Positions 6,623 to 6,723 of a stretch of DNA of 6,723 nucleotides are shown one piece after another. Numbering within the stretch: position 1 is the stretch's first letter; each line of letters opens with the position of its first letter. The position numbers and the translations under genes are program-made. The stretch is taken from contig JAOZOT010000196.1 of assembly GCA_029933115.1 (NCBI GenBank), positions 1 to 6,723 on the forward strand, given 5' to 3'. The notes below the pieces were generated by a model. That model did no database searches. It saw only the letters and a program-made list of their open reading frames with translations, and had not been told where the DNA came from. The stretch is from Anaerolineae bacterium (GTDB lineage Bacteria; Chloroflexota; Anaerolineae; E26-bin7).

Positions 6623-6703
6623 CAGCGAAGCTGGGGGTCGGTGACGGCTTGCCCACGCTGCCTGGCCTGGCGGTGACGGCTCCCCCGCCTGCGGCGGGGG
6701 CTT
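6623..6703. repeat. Array unit 3, hairpin A degraded
   Basis: The left arm of hairpin A is missing by an apparent 8-base deletion: the sequence goes from CAGCGAAGC straight into the right arm GGGGG. Both 11-mers are present. Hairpin B is at 6682-6700, with the same 8-bp stem but loop TGC in place of GTA. The usual tail is replaced at 6704 by a CGGCGCTGCCTGGCCC segment that resembles the inter-11-mer linker, which suggests recombination between units. Confidence 0.8.
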
Positions 6704-6723
6704 CGGCGCTGCCTGGCCCGGCG

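Larger units (their letters stand above)
6419..6723. repeat. Tandem array of ~101-bp units with paired GC-rich hairpins, cut by the window edge
   Basis: At least three head-to-tail units occur, and a fourth partial unit begins at 6704. Each unit holds, in plus-strand order, hairpin A (CCCCCTGC-GAA-GCAGGGGG type), an 11-mer CGGTGACGGCT, a linker ending GCTGCCTGGCC, a second copy of the 11-mer, hairpin B (CCCCCGCC-GTA-GGCGGGGG type), and a tail containing ACAGTTGACTT. The 11-mer occurs five times: 6443-6453, 6475-6485, 6578-6588, 6639-6649 and 6671-6681. There is no ORF, no T-run after the hairpins and no set of unique spacers. On the minus strand, hairpin B with flanks AAG and AGCCGTCACCG resembles the right-end hairpin of IS200/IS605-type elements as I remember them. 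A REP/BIME-type array is the alternative. Confidence 0.85.

Noticed and set aside
6423..6700. Intrinsic terminators at the GC-rich hairpins
   Set aside because: The stems are strong, but no run of T follows on either strand.
6419..6723. CRISPR array
   Set aside because: The units repeat over their whole ~101-bp length, with no unique spacers between short constant repeats and no cas gene in view.

Overview
The window carries three co-directional genes on the minus strand, followed upstream by a tandem array of palindromic repeats. Read in the direction of transcription, from high to low coordinates, the order is: repeat array (6419 to the window edge at 6723), a GT39/ArnT-like membrane glycosyltransferase with three C-terminal beta-sandwich modules (6387-3436), a DUF2079-family membrane protein with two C-terminal beta-sandwich modules (3409-923), and trmD, the tRNA m1G37 methyltransferase (894-112). 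The last 111 bases hold a possible promoter for a gene beyond the window. The intergenic gaps are 26 and 28 bp, so the three genes could form one transcription unit.

The organism looks like a bacterium with moderately high G+C. The style suggests Chloroflexota, perhaps Anaerolineae. Reasons are the large polytopic glycosyltransferase-like proteins with repeated 'GYDLER..LKPGD..RLTLYWRA..' modules and the short 7-bp tandem arrays that run through reading frames. This placement rests on remembered family style and not on a search. TrmD is universal in bacteria and gives no taxonomic resolution by eye.

The two membrane proteins probably act at the cytoplasmic membrane on lipid-linked sugar donors, or in making or modifying cell-surface glycans. 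Their N-terminal membrane cores belong to different families, but their C-termini share the same kind of module. One 157-bp stretch of that module is about 97% identical at DNA level between the two genes, with 101 bp uninterrupted, while its flanks have diverged. That pattern points to recent gene conversion or segment copying. TrmD is functionally unrelated. It has its own strong ribosome binding site and lies outside the common rpsP-rimM-trmD-rplS context.

The most unusual features are repeats. Two arrays of a related heptamer (minus-strand core CACG followed by three variable bases) sit inside the GT39-like gene. One is in a loop between membrane helices and one is in the linker between two beta-sandwich modules; both keep the frame open. 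Upstream of the operon are at least three roughly 101-bp units, each with two GC-rich hairpins. These resemble the end hairpins of IS200/IS605-type elements or REP/BIME elements, but no transposase gene is visible.
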